Part shown: positions 1 to 8,226 of the stretch, piece after piece
Layout: each line of letters begins with the position of its first letter
Position numbering within the stretch: the stretch's first letter is position 1
Source: Paenibacillus chondroitinus NBRC 15376
Lineage (GTDB): Bacteria > Bacillota > Bacilli > Paenibacillales > NBRC-103111
Length of the DNA: 64,000 nucleotides
Assembly: GCF_004000765.1 (NCBI RefSeq)
Contig: NZ_BILW01000013.1
Span: forward strand, 1 to 64,000
Direction: 5' to 3'
The notes under the pieces: model-generated
Database searches by the model: none
Seen by the model: only the letters and a program-made list of their open reading frames with translations
Told to the model about the DNA's origin: nothing
Made by a program: the position numbers and the translations under genes

Positions 1-391
1 GCGTGCTGAGCACTATGGTTACTCGGTGCGAGGCGAGCGTGCTGAGCACTATGGTTACTCGGTGCGAGGCGAGCGTGCTGGCGCTATGGTTACTCGGTGC
101 GAGGCGAGCGTGCTGAGCGCTATGGTTACTCGGTGCGAGGCGTTCATGCTGAGCGCTATGGTTACTTAGTGCGAGGCGATCATGCAGAGCACTATGGTTA
201 CTCGGTGCGAGGCGAGCGTGCTGAGCGCTATGGTTACTCGGTGCGAGGCGGACAGGCTGAGCGATTGGTCACTTGGTGCGAGGCGGACAGGCTGAGCGAT
301 TGGTTACTCGGTGCGAGGCGATCATGCAGAGCACCATGGTCACTTGGCACGAGCCGGACAGGCTGAGCGATTTGGCTACTTAGTTCGAGAA
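1..391. repeat. 36-bp tandem repeat array, about 11 copies, cut by the left edge
   Basis: The unit begins GCGTGCTGAGC and ends GGTGCGAGGCGA. Copies start near 1, 37, 73, 108, 144, 180, 216, 252, 287, 322 and 358. The leftmost copies are nearly identical. Those after 250 carry GACAGGCTGAG variants, and the last decays into unique sequence near 391. Several units (about 73, 252 and 287) are 35 bp, so no reading frame survives the whole array. A short frame from 97 to 366 with a 12-residue period is probably a by-product of the 36-bp unit. There are no spacers between copies, so this is a minisatellite and not a CRISPR array. Its function is unknown. The rest of the gene-free stretch up to 461 holds only the terminator of the next gene. 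Confidence 0.9.
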
Positions 392-422
392 CGCGACACA
401 ATTATCAGCGTTCTTATATAAC

Positions 423-449
423 AAAAAAAGCCACCCATATAGTGGCTTT
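423..449 (-). terminator. Rho-independent terminator of the GT4 gene
   Basis: An 8-bp stem (AAAGCCAC/GTGGCTTT) with a 7-nt loop is followed, on the minus strand, by a run of seven T. It lies 12 bp beyond the stop codon of the glycosyltransferase gene. Confidence 0.85.
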
Positions 450-461
450 CATAATCTCCGC

Positions 462-1826
462 TTATCTATTTCCTATCTCCGATCGAATAGCAGCTCTTTC
501 TGTCGAAGGCAGTGTTTTTAAATGCTTCAAGTAAACATCGAAGAGAGCTGGAATCGTATCGTGCACATTAAATTTGTCCTCAACAAATTTACGGCCTACC
601 CATCCGAGATCTTCCCGTTCACGTTCTTTCAGCTCCAATACCGACTTAATGTCGGACTCGAACTCTTCAACCGTCCATGGCTTGCTCGGTCCGTGATCGC
701 AGAACCAGGTTTCCCATGCTTTGGCATACAGTTCCTTGCTCATAACCCCCATATATCCGGTAGCTCCTGCAACAATCGTAGGACATTCGCAGGCAAGTGC
801 CTCTAGCGCAGCGCGCCCTGTGCCAATAAAGCAATCGCTTGCGGAGTAATAAGCGCACATATGCAGAGATTCTCCTGCCAGTTGTATAAAATCGACGCCG
901 GCTTCTTCTTGAATTCGCGCCATTTCTGTTTGAACTAGCTCCTTATGATGCCCGCCGCCGACAATAATCTGCTTGAGCTCCGGATAATCGCCTGCAATAA
1001 GTCTCCGGCAAGCCTCCATGATCGCAAGTGAAATATCCGCTTTCTCAAATGACAACCTTGCTGCATAAGTAACTACTGGAGCATTATGGTCGATCCCCCA
1101 GGATGCACGTACATAAGGTTTGGTCGACTTGTGCGAAGAAAACTCCGATACATCAATCCCATTTTGCAGTAGGATAGAGGAGACGTGATTAGCCTTCAAT
1201 GTTTTAACAATCGATTGGCTTACAGCCAGCACGGTGTCGCATTGTTTTACTAATGGAATTAGGGCATCATCTACGAATCCATGTACTGTAAATACGACGG
1301 GAATGTTCATTTCCTTACCAGCCTGTACGGCGAAAAGGCCAGATGGCCACTGATGAGCATGCAGGAGGGAAATATTTTCGTTACGGATAATAAGCTTCAA
1401 ATAATCGATAATTTCAGCTTTTCTCTCCAAGTTTTCTTTGAACTCATCCGTTACAAAATCTACCGTATACACCGGACAGCCAAGGGCAGCAAAGGCGTCT
1501 AACATTCTTCCGGTCTTCGCCGCAACGACCACATGCGCGCCATTTCTCATTAACTCACGAGCTAAACCTAATGTATGCGTCTCGGTCCCGCCTACGTTAA
1601 ACTGGTCAATGACCAAAAGCACTCGCAGATGTTTCTGCATTCTGCGAATTTCCGAAGCAGGAAGCTGCACCATCTGCGGCTTACCTTCAAAGCGGACAAC
1701 ATCTTTCAGATGAATGGTACCGCTTTTTTCGTTTTTAATGACAATGACATTTTGATTCTGGGAAGATGATTTCTTCTTGGTTGGTTTGCGCAAGGATGAA
1801 ATTACTTTTCTCTTCGGCAACGGCAA
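462..1826 (-). CDS. Glycosyltransferase family 4 (GT-B fold), probable spore or cell-surface glycan enzyme
   Basis: Encodes about 454 residues. A basic, Lys/Ser-rich N-terminus of roughly 55 residues precedes a GT-B enzyme. The N-lobe begins near LRVLLVIDQF with the glycine-rich VGGTETHTLGLA segment, and HAHQWPSG and FTVHGF follow. The C-lobe has the nucleotide-sugar binding GTGRAALEALACECP segment, matching the E-x7-E region of GT4. The start is placed at a TTG 8 nt after a clear AAGGAG. An in-frame GTG at 1856 lies upstream of that site and is less likely. It is the last of three minus-strand genes (GT2, pyruvyl transferase, GT4). Sugar donor and acceptor cannot be told from sequence. Confidence 0.85.
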   Translation of the reverse strand: MPLPKRKVISSLRKPTKKKSSSQNQNVIVIKNEKSGTIHLKDVVRFEGKPQMVQLPASEIRRMQKHLRVLLVIDQFNVGGTETHTLGLARELMRNGAHVVVAAKTGRMLDAFAALGCPVYTVDFVTDEFKENLERKAEIIDYLKLIIRNENISLLHAHQWPSGLFAVQAGKEMNIPVVFTVHGFVDDALIPLVKQCDTVLAVSQSIVKTLKANHVSSILLQNGIDVSEFSSHKSTKPYVRASWGIDHNAPVVTYAARLSFEKADISLAIMEACRRLIAGDYPELKQIIVGGGHHKELVQTEMARIQEEAGVDFIQLAGESLHMCAYYSASDCFIGTGRAALEALACECPTIVAGATGYMGVMSKELYAKAWETWFCDHGPSKPWTVEEFESDIKSVLELKEREREDLGWVGRKFVEDKFNVHDTIPALFDVYLKHLKTLPSTERAAIRSEIGNR

Positions 1827-1879
1827 AATCCTCACTCCTTCCATGTGCGTTAGCACCGGGACTGTTTGTCTTGTACTCC

Positions 1880-1890
1880 TATAATGTATG
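1880..1890 (-). promoter_or_regulatory. Sporulation-type -10 element upstream of the GT4 gene
   Basis: On the minus strand CATACATTATA fits the SigmaE -10 (CATACAnT) and SigmaK -10 (CATAnnnTA) patterns. It lies about 55 bp before the chosen start. No convincing -35 is seen, so this is tentative. It fits the sporulation context of the neighbouring genes. Confidence 0.35.
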
Positions 1891-1956
1891 AGTGGAGGCC
1901 GATCTTGGCATGGTTGCTTATAACGATTACTAAAATTTCCATAAAACCCATCTTCT

Positions 1957-3033
1957 TTAGCTCCATGCCTGAAGGAAAGGAGATCGCAAGCTTGTTTGAT
2001 GGGCAGAAATGTTAGCTTGCAGGCGATGCCTATCGCGCTCCCAATGCTCCAGAAGGTGAGATGAGGTTTGCTCTAATTTATCCGCAAGCCGCTCTTCGTC
2101 CGTCGAAATAACGGAGGACGGCAGCCCTATCGACTCTATGAAATCGAAGGTTTTCATCCGATAACCAAGTGCGATGAAGGGAACTTCAGCCGCAGCTGAC
2201 ATGACATTAGCGTGCAGTTTGAAATTTACCGTGAATGCGCAGCGCTTCATAATCCTCATTAAGGCCTGCGCCGAATAAACCTTTGGTGCAATCCGCACAG
2301 CTTCCGAGTTGCCAATCTTATCCGCCAAGCTTATCAATGCTTCTCTATCAGGGTTCCATACGTAATACAAATATAACTTGTAGCCCGCTTGTATCCACCT
2401 CTTGCAAGCTTCCGCCAACTGATTCTCTACAAGCTCTTCCTGTCCCCCATAAATCCGGTTATAGGAAGTCCCCCAGTTGATCCCCACGACCTTTTCATCA
2501 GAAGGCCACATTTTGGTATTGATAGGCGGCTCCAAGTCATCCGAACGCAGCAGTACCCCCGGATCTCCGCTTACGATAAACCTATCGGCATCCACATCCA
2601 GATATTCCAGCAGCTTTTTGGTCAGCGGTCCCCGCACGCCGGCAAATATGGCATTTTGGCTTATGTTCTTCAGCATTTTCCTATATTCAGGCTTTGTTTG
2701 ATACTGCATCTTCCCGCTATCTCCGCTTGATAGACTTACCATATCTTTTCTTGTTATCCAATCAACGCCGCTTCCCCACACAGCCACTTGCTTCCCTTGC
2801 TTCAAAGCATGATGCAAAACATCCACATAACCTGGAATAAGCAGGGAACCCCCGCCAAGCACGACGACATCATAATCAGCGACATCCTGTAAACTTACGC
2901 CGGGCATAGAGGGTACGACCGAAACATCTTGCTCGGGCATCATGAGATTAGCACTTTCACGAAAGACGTCCCACATTAAATCGTCCCCGATATTCCCGAA
3001 ACCGATCCAACCCACATAGAAAACTTTTCGCAT
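1957..3033 (-). CDS. Polysaccharide pyruvyl transferase family protein (CsaB-like)
   Basis: A 358-residue protein of the PS_pyruv_trans family, which adds ketal pyruvate from phosphoenolpyruvate to glycans. Seen in the sequence: N-terminal GWIGFGNIGDDLMW, the VVLGGGSLL loop near residue 60, VAVWGSGV, and the C-terminal KLHANVMSAAAEVPFIALGY segment that carries the conserved His and closes with a Lys. CsaB relatives pyruvylate secondary cell-wall polymers that anchor S-layer proteins; others work on spore surface sugars. It lies 38 bp after the GT2 gene. A second member of the family is encoded at 4644-5738 with the same N-terminal pattern, so the pair arose by duplication. Confidence 0.85.
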   Translation of the reverse strand: MRKVFYVGWIGFGNIGDDLMWDVFRESANLMMPEQDVSVVPSMPGVSLQDVADYDVVVLGGGSLLIPGYVDVLHHALKQGKQVAVWGSGVDWITRKDMVSLSSGDSGKMQYQTKPEYRKMLKNISQNAIFAGVRGPLTKKLLEYLDVDADRFIVSGDPGVLLRSDDLEPPINTKMWPSDEKVVGINWGTSYNRIYGGQEELVENQLAEACKRWIQAGYKLYLYYVWNPDREALISLADKIGNSEAVRIAPKVYSAQALMRIMKRCAFTVNFKLHANVMSAAAEVPFIALGYRMKTFDFIESIGLPSSVISTDEERLADKLEQTSSHLLEHWERDRHRLQANISAHQTSLRSPFLQAWS

Positions 3034-3071
3034 CCTAGTCTCCCTTCCTGACTCTTGATGTCAGATCATTT

Positions 3072-3785
3072 CTATTTTCGGAAAAACTCTCTTGAGCGTT
3101 GGTTTTCATGCCTCCTGTAGAAATACAGAGGTTCTTTCAGATTGTCCACCTTCATACCTGCTGCTATACACCTAGCAATAAAATCGTAATCCTCGATACC
3201 GACACCACGCCTAATCGGTCCTCCGATCTGATCGAACACGCCGGCACGGAATAATATCGTTCCATGACAAACACAATGACACCCGTTCTTATAAGCAGCA
3301 TTTATTTTGGAAACTCCATAGCTGAGCCATTGCTCCCGTTTACGGGTTTCGAAATGGCCATCCTGGAAATATTCATAGGAGGTTCCAATCATATCAAGGG
3401 ATGGATGCTCGCGCATGGACTCAACTTGTCTCATAATTCGTCTAGAATGCGATAGATCGTCTGAATCCTGCATGGCAATGAATTCGCCTTTCGCCAAATA
3501 CATCCCCACATTGATCGCTCCCGCGTAACCTGTATTGCGCGGCAGCTTTACGGCATAGAAACGATCTTCAAATGAGAATGTTTTGGCGGTTTGTTCTTTG
3601 ATTTCCTTCCATCTATGAATCTTGTTCCAAGTTAAGTCCGTTGATCCGTCATCCACAACAATAATCTCTATTTCCTTATAAGTCTGTTTAAAAAGACTAT
3701 TCAAACACGATTGCACATAAGCTTCCGAGTTATAGCAAGGAACGATGATACTTACGCGGTCTGGTATCACTTCTCTCATCATCAT
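3072..3785 (-). CDS. Glycosyltransferase family 2
   Basis: A 237-residue GT-A enzyme. It shows the N-terminal VSIIVPCYNSEAYV, the VVDDGSTD nucleotide-binding motif near residue 45, and AMQDSDDLS as the metal-binding DxD region near residue 110. A GIEDYDF motif near residue 200 corresponds to the catalytic-base ED region. It has no membrane segments, so it acts in the cytoplasm. Three consecutive ATG codons follow GGAGG; the second or third is best spaced. It is the first gene of the minus-strand GT2, pyruvyl transferase, GT4 set. Confidence 0.88.
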   Translation of the reverse strand: MMMREVIPDRVSIIVPCYNSEAYVQSCLNSLFKQTYKEIEIIVVDDGSTDLTWNKIHRWKEIKEQTAKTFSFEDRFYAVKLPRNTGYAGAINVGMYLAKGEFIAMQDSDDLSHSRRIMRQVESMREHPSLDMIGTSYEYFQDGHFETRKREQWLSYGVSKINAAYKNGCHCVCHGTILFRAGVFDQIGGPIRRGVGIEDYDFIARCIAAGMKVDNLKEPLYFYRRHENQRSREFFRK

Positions 3786-3938
3786 TCATCCTCCGGCTTC
3801 ATCTCTATACTCTAATAGATGCACCCTATCATGAAATGGAAAGGGGCAGATGACGGGCTGGATACACCTATTATTGGCATTCTAGTTATATGAATCAGCA
3901 CCAAAGATACATTTTAGTAGAGTTAGACGAATGGTGGA

Positions 3939-3967
3939 AAACTTTGTAATTTCTTACACATAAGATA
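3939..3967 (+). promoter_or_regulatory. SigmaK-like promoter for the small surface protein
   Basis: AAAC (3939-3942), a 16-bp spacer, then CATAAGATA (3959-3967) matches the mother-cell SigmaK pattern AC-N15-17-CATAnnnTA. The predicted transcript would begin about 25 bp before the ATG at 4001. Late mother-cell expression would fit a spore coat or exosporium product. Confidence 0.5.
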
Positions 3968-4000
3968 TAACATGCCTTAAAAAGATGGGGGTGAATAAAA

Positions 4001-4513
4001 ATGTCTCTTAACTTAATTGAAAACTTTTCCTTCGAAACGGGCATTACTCCATGGCAAACAGCTGGTACAGCTGGTACAGTAAATCCCTTAACAGGCGCAT
4101 TCGAAGGCAGCTTTGTCGGCACATTAGGTCCACTTGTCGCACTAGTTCCCGGCAATGCAGTCATAAGCCAAGCATTCCCAGTAGCTGCTGATGCCGTTAA
4201 CCTGCGTGTGAGCTATGCGCTTCGTAGACTTGTGGCGGTAGCTCCGATCGTAAACGGAAATATCCAAGTTCAAATCGTATGGCAACGAGGAGCAGATGGC
4301 GCTTACGCTCCGATATCCACCGAAGTTCTGGAAGACATGCCAGGTACGGATATTGATCTTTCGCTAGAGTGGGAAACACACGTTGTTGTGACAGGTCCTA
4401 AACCTGCCCTAGCTGAGCAAGCCAGAATTCGCTTTATCCTTTTTGCTTCATTAATTGAATTAGGCGTTGCTGGCACTTATATTGATGAAGTCGTCGTTAC
4501 GGCTGAGTCCTAA
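4001..4513 (+). CDS. Small surface protein resembling the NTTRR-F1/CBM-like N-terminal domain of Firmicute exosporium proteins
   Basis: A 170-residue acidic beta-rich protein without signal peptide or membrane segment. It opens with NLIENFSFETG..PW and ends with YIDEVVV. This layout (N-L-I-x-N-x-S-F-E-T-G at the start, D-E/D-V at the end) is that of carbohydrate-binding jelly-roll modules and of the NTTRR-F1 domain found on Bacillus/Paenibacillus spore-surface proteins. The assignment rests on this pattern and is moderate. The gene stands alone between divergent glycan genes, with a SigmaK-like promoter in front and a strong terminator behind. It is a candidate structural protein or acceptor for the surrounding glycosyltransferases. 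Confidence 0.6.
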   Translation: MSLNLIENFSFETGITPWQTAGTAGTVNPLTGAFEGSFVGTLGPLVALVPGNAVISQAFPVAADAVNLRVSYALRRLVAVAPIVNGNIQVQIVWQRGADGAYAPISTEVLEDMPGTDIDLSLEWETHVVVTGPKPALAEQARIRFILFASLIELGVAGTYIDEVVVTAES

Positions 4514-4532
4514 ATTTAAGCTTTGAATGCCT

Positions 4533-4570
4533 ATCAGGCTGTCGACTACGTGTCGACAGCCTGATTTCTA
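4533..4570 (+). terminator. Strong rho-independent terminator
   Basis: A perfect 14-bp stem (ATCAGGCTGTCGAC and its complement) closes a 5-nt loop and is followed by a short T-rich stretch. It separates the small surface protein gene from the second pyruvyl transferase gene. Confidence 0.85.
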
Positions 4571-4643
4571 TGAATATATAACATATATGTAAAAAATGAA
4601 TATGATGTAGTTGTAGCAACTTTCTCTGAACGGAGGTCACATC

Positions 4644-5738
4644 TTGGCCAAACTATTATATTTGGGTGAAATTGGATATCGGAACGCGGGAGACGAAGTC
4701 ATGTGGGACATCTTCAAGCAGGAAGCCAGACGATTCATCCCCAATGAATTGAGCTTGTTGGAAGCTTGCAGGCAAGAGTATGCGCATATCTCCGGCTACG
4801 ATATCATCGTCCTTGGCGGCGGCTCCCTGCTTGCTCCAAGCTATATTTCCCTGCTTAGCAAAGCGATGGAGCTCAACAAATCGATCTATATCTGGGGCTC
4901 AGGGATCGATAAAATTGCCGGAAGATCCGGTCTGGACAGTTTATTAAACAAGAAACAACTGCCAGCGAATTTTGTCGATCCAAACATCGTCAACCAATTA
5001 AATAAAATCATTTCATATTCTCGCTATACAGCAGTCAGAGGGCCGCTAAGCCATCGATTTCTACAATCCATTGGCGTGAATACAGCGAAAGTCCAGATCA
5101 GCGGAGACCCCGCTTTCTTACTGCAGCCGGGTGACAGAGCCAAAGGGTTGTTTACGCAATATTTCGATCCACAGGAAGCGGTTGTCGGCATCAATTGGGG
5201 AACGGCGAATAATCAAATTTTTGGAGGCAAAGAAGACATTGTCGAAGATCAGCTTGCAGCGGCCGCTAAGTTATTGATTCATAAAGGCTACTCTATTCTT
5301 TTATATAACGTATGGCCGGAAGATATCCCCGCTAGCAAACGGTTATTAACGAAAATAAACAGGCCCGGAAAAGTGAAGCTCGCGGATACGGTGTATCCTT
5401 ATCAGCTCATGGCCTTAATCCAAAAGTGCCGCTTTACCATCAATTTAAAGCTGCACGCCGCTATTTTCTCTGCCGTTATGCAGGTGCCGTTTATCTCCCT
5501 TGGTTACCGCTTCAAAATGTTTGACTTCGCAGCCTCCATCTCCATGCTGCCTTTTGTCATTCCGACCGATAACCCAGCCGTAAACTTTGAGATCCTGCGT
5601 TTATCCCAAGACATTGAAAAAAACCACGCTACTCTGGTTCGTACCCTGAAGAAAGAGATCAATAAATATGCAGGAAGGCTGTCCGCCGCCTTTTTTGTAA
5701 ACACATTAAGAGAGGAGCTGCGCAATGGACACCCCTGA
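4644..5738 (+). CDS. Second polysaccharide pyruvyl transferase family protein (CsaB-like)
   Basis: A 364-residue paralogue of the protein at 1957-3033. Shared marks are GEIGYRNAGDEVMWD at the N-terminus, VLGGGSLLAPSY, YIWGSGID, AVRGPLS, and near the C-terminus FTINLKLHAAIFSAVMQVPFISL. The role is probably transfer of a pyruvyl group to a surface sugar. The start is TTG, 8-9 nt after GGAGG. Its 3' end overlaps the next gene by 14 bp, so the two are translationally coupled. Confidence 0.85.
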   Translation: MAKLLYLGEIGYRNAGDEVMWDIFKQEARRFIPNELSLLEACRQEYAHISGYDIIVLGGGSLLAPSYISLLSKAMELNKSIYIWGSGIDKIAGRSGLDSLLNKKQLPANFVDPNIVNQLNKIISYSRYTAVRGPLSHRFLQSIGVNTAKVQISGDPAFLLQPGDRAKGLFTQYFDPQEAVVGINWGTANNQIFGGKEDIVEDQLAAAAKLLIHKGYSILLYNVWPEDIPASKRLLTKINRPGKVKLADTVYPYQLMALIQKCRFTINLKLHAAIFSAVMQVPFISLGYRFKMFDFAASISMLPFVIPTDNPAVNFEILRLSQDIEKNHATLVRTLKKEINKYAGRLSAAFFVNTLREELRNGHP

Positions 5739-6624
5739 ACTAGCAAAACCGCAACCTGCCATCATTATGTGCTATGGAAAAACTCCGTACACGCCAGGAA
5801 GATACTTAGAAGACGGTCTTCGCCGAATTGGTGTCCGAGTCGTTCGAATGGAAGAAACCGTTGATTTTGCCGCGATCAACATGAGCTCCTATCTGGGCGT
5901 ACTCTTTGTTGAAAGTCCCTCTCGCCCGAAAGTGCTTGTCAAAAACATACATCTCGTTACCATTCCGAAGCTGTTCTGGATCCATCACGGCGAAAATCGC
6001 CTTAACGCGAACATTGAGATGTGCGGATGGTATAAACCGGATCTGCTGCTTATGGCTCACTCCCTTCATCTCGCGCATCAGTTCCCGTCTCCGGTTCGTT
6101 TCTTCCCGTTCGGCGTCGATCCGCATATTTTTCAGTCGGCGACTCCTTTGGTAGAACGGCCGGTTGACATTTCTTTTGTCGGTGGACAAAGCGCCTTGTA
6201 CCGTACGCGGGAGGCCAGAATGAAATATATGGAAACGGAACTCAAGGGCAAACGAACGGTTTCTTTCAATAAAAAAGTTTTTCTCCACGATCTGAGCTCA
6301 CTTTACGGTAAATCCAAAATTGTATTTAATCATACAGCTGATTCGATTAAGGCTTTCAACATGCGGATTTTTGAAGGAATGGGCTGTGGAGCTTTGGTTT
6401 TTTCGGACTATGCGCCCGAACAGGAAATGTTGTTTCAGGACAGGACTCATTTCGTGTTGTATCAATCGAGGAATGATTTGATGAATAAAATCGATTACTA
6501 CTTAAATAACCTGCAAGAAGCGCAGCTTATTGCGGGTACAGCGCAAAACTATGTACGTCAATTCCACACCTATGACCATCGAGCCGAGCAAATCATAAAT
6601 TGGATGAAAAAGCTTAGAGCATAA
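5725..6624 (+). CDS. CgeB-like glycosyltransferase (spore maturation type)
   Basis: A 299-residue GT-B protein. The C-terminal half has the Glyco_trans_1_2 layout: FFPFGVDPHIF, then DISFVGGQS, then FNHTADSIKAFNMRIFEGMGCGALVFSDY, with the acidic residue of the sugar-nucleotide site in RIFEGMGCG. B. subtilis CgeB is made late in the mother cell and modifies the outermost spore layer. The gene starts inside the end of the pyruvyl transferase gene and is the second of that pair. Acceptor and sugar are unknown. Confidence 0.8.
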   Translation: MDTPELAKPQPAIIMCYGKTPYTPGRYLEDGLRRIGVRVVRMEETVDFAAINMSSYLGVLFVESPSRPKVLVKNIHLVTIPKLFWIHHGENRLNANIEMCGWYKPDLLLMAHSLHLAHQFPSPVRFFPFGVDPHIFQSATPLVERPVDISFVGGQSALYRTREARMKYMETELKGKRTVSFNKKVFLHDLSSLYGKSKIVFNHTADSIKAFNMRIFEGMGCGALVFSDYAPEQEMLFQDRTHFVLYQSRNDLMNKIDYYLNNLQEAQLIAGTAQNYVRQFHTYDHRAEQIINWMKKLRA

Positions 6625-6644
6625 TCCATCCCTAAATCATCGCA

Positions 6645-6702
6645 GATGAGAGGCATTCGTTTAGACATTCATTGAGGCAAGCGACGCCCCTCATCTTCGA
6701 AT
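6645..6702. terminator. Possible weak terminator between convergent genes
   Basis: GATGAGaGGC (6645-6654) can pair with GCCcCTCATC (6686-6695) around a 31-nt loop, followed on the plus strand by an AT-rich run. It is the only hairpin in the short gap between the CgeB-like gene and the sulfatase gene. Confidence 0.3.
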
Positions 6703-6720
6703 GATATTTTTACAAAGCTG

Positions 6721-8199
6721 CTAGAAACGGTGGTTGGTCTTGTGCGGGACCACATCAGCCGTTTCCTGATAAAAAGTCAGCAGCCGGTCCTTCAGTTCAG
6801 CGAGTATGCCGGCGAAAGCAGGATCATTGATCCGATTGACCGTTTCGCCGGGATCGCTTTGCAGATCGTATAGCTCATCCGACTCATATAAACGCCTTAC
6901 ATATTTATGTGTTTTGGTGCGGCACATGACAGCCTTCGTATGTTCCGCTTCTTCACTCTGCTGTAATCCTACCCGCGGCCAGTACAAGCCGGATGGCGTC
7001 GTCTGAGCGACACTGTCCTTCTCCATGCAGTGAATTTCGCCATGAATTCTGCCGCCTTCGCAAAAGACGGCATCACGGTGCTCGTCCGTATCTCCCGCCA
7101 GGAGCGGCAGAAGTGAACGTCCGAAATGGGTGTGCTCCGGTTTCAAGTCAAGTAATGCCTCAACCGTAGCGGGAAAATCAATTAATTCAACCAAAGCGTC
7201 GCTGACTCGCGGTATAACGGGAATATGCTTCGGCGGTTTAATGACAAAGGGTACCCGGGTTAACGTATCCTCAAACGTATTCTGCGTTTTTTCCACGATC
7301 CCGTAATCTCCCGTGAAATCACCGTGATCGGAGAAGAAGAACACCGCCGTATCGTCGTAAATACCCGCTTCCTTCAAAGCATGGAGAAGCAGCCCGAACT
7401 GATGATCCACTCGGGAGCACATACCGTAATAGGTCGCACGCAGCTCGTCCCAGCGTTCCTCCGTCCATGTTTGAAGATTTTGCCTGTCGTAAATCCCCTT
7501 AAGAAGACTGGGCTTGCCGTCCCAATTGTCGGGTGCCGGAATCCTCGGCGGCAGCTTCTCCCTGTCAATTTTGCTGAACCAAGGCTCCTCTACACCGTAA
7601 GGCGGATGAGGGTAAAGCAGTGGCAAGTAGAGGCAAATCGGCTGATCCTCGGGAGCGTTCTTGATAAAATCAATAGCTCCTAACACATTCGCCCAATCGT
7701 TGTCATAATATGCTTCCTCTGTCGGGTCTTTCTCTAGCTTGCCGGCATAGAAGGAATAATAGTTGTCCCCTTCCGGCTCGCCCCTCCACTGGTCATATCC
7801 GTGTAAGTTCGTCTCCGGGCGCGGCTGCTTCTCCGGTTTATACTTGATGTCACAGTAAGCATCATAGCCGTTCTCCGCGGGAACCAAGTCGTTTTTCCCG
7901 CCCCACCATACGGAGTAGCCTTGCTCCTTTAACGTGCGTAGAAGCACCGGTTCATCCGGCTGCATCATATGGAACATGGTGCGATGACCCCGTACATGAG
8001 GATACCAGCCGCTCATAAACGAGCATCGGCTCGGCGTGCACACCGGATTTTGGCAAAAAGCGCTGCGGAACGAAATAGCCTCGGTTTCTACCAATCGATC
8101 GAGCACCGGCGTTATCGCCGCAGCATTTCCGACATGCCCGAGGACGTCCCCCCTCCATTGATCAGGATTGAATATAACGATATGCGGTTTTTTCTCCAT
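6721..8199 (-). CDS. Sulfatase (type I, formylglycine-dependent)
   Basis: A full-length 492-residue sulfatase. The signature CTPSR begins at Cys54, the residue converted to formylglycine by a separate maturation enzyme. D13-Q14 in NPDQWRGD supplies metal ligands, and FFFSDHGDFTGDYG near residue 290 supplies the second metal-binding set. There is no signal peptide, so it is cytoplasmic and would act on imported small substrates. It is the last gene of an operon of binding protein, two permeases and sulfatase, 27 bp after the permease gene. This points to uptake and desulfation of a sulfated sugar. No formylglycine-generating enzyme lies in the window. Confidence 0.9.
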   Translation of the reverse strand: MEKKPHIVIFNPDQWRGDVLGHVGNAAAITPVLDRLVETEAISFRSAFCQNPVCTPSRCSFMSGWYPHVRGHRTMFHMMQPDEPVLLRTLKEQGYSVWWGGKNDLVPAENGYDAYCDIKYKPEKQPRPETNLHGYDQWRGEPEGDNYYSFYAGKLEKDPTEEAYYDNDWANVLGAIDFIKNAPEDQPICLYLPLLYPHPPYGVEEPWFSKIDREKLPPRIPAPDNWDGKPSLLKGIYDRQNLQTWTEERWDELRATYYGMCSRVDHQFGLLLHALKEAGIYDDTAVFFFSDHGDFTGDYGIVEKTQNTFEDTLTRVPFVIKPPKHIPVIPRVSDALVELIDFPATVEALLDLKPEHTHFGRSLLPLLAGDTDEHRDAVFCEGGRIHGEIHCMEKDSVAQTTPSGLYWPRVGLQQSEEAEHTKAVMCRTKTHKYVRRLYESDELYDLQSDPGETVNRINDPAFAGILAELKDRLLTFYQETADVVPHKTNHRF

Positions 8200-8226
8200 T
8201 CTGTGCAGCCTCCCTGGCTTGATTTA

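Noticed and set aside
97..366. A short reading frame with a 12-residue repeat inside the tandem array
   Set aside because: It begins inside a repeat unit, 35-bp units break its frame on both sides, it has no ribosome binding site, and it degenerates into unrelated sequence.
1..391. CRISPR array
   Set aside because: The 36-bp length is suggestive, but the copies abut with no spacers and no cas genes are nearby.
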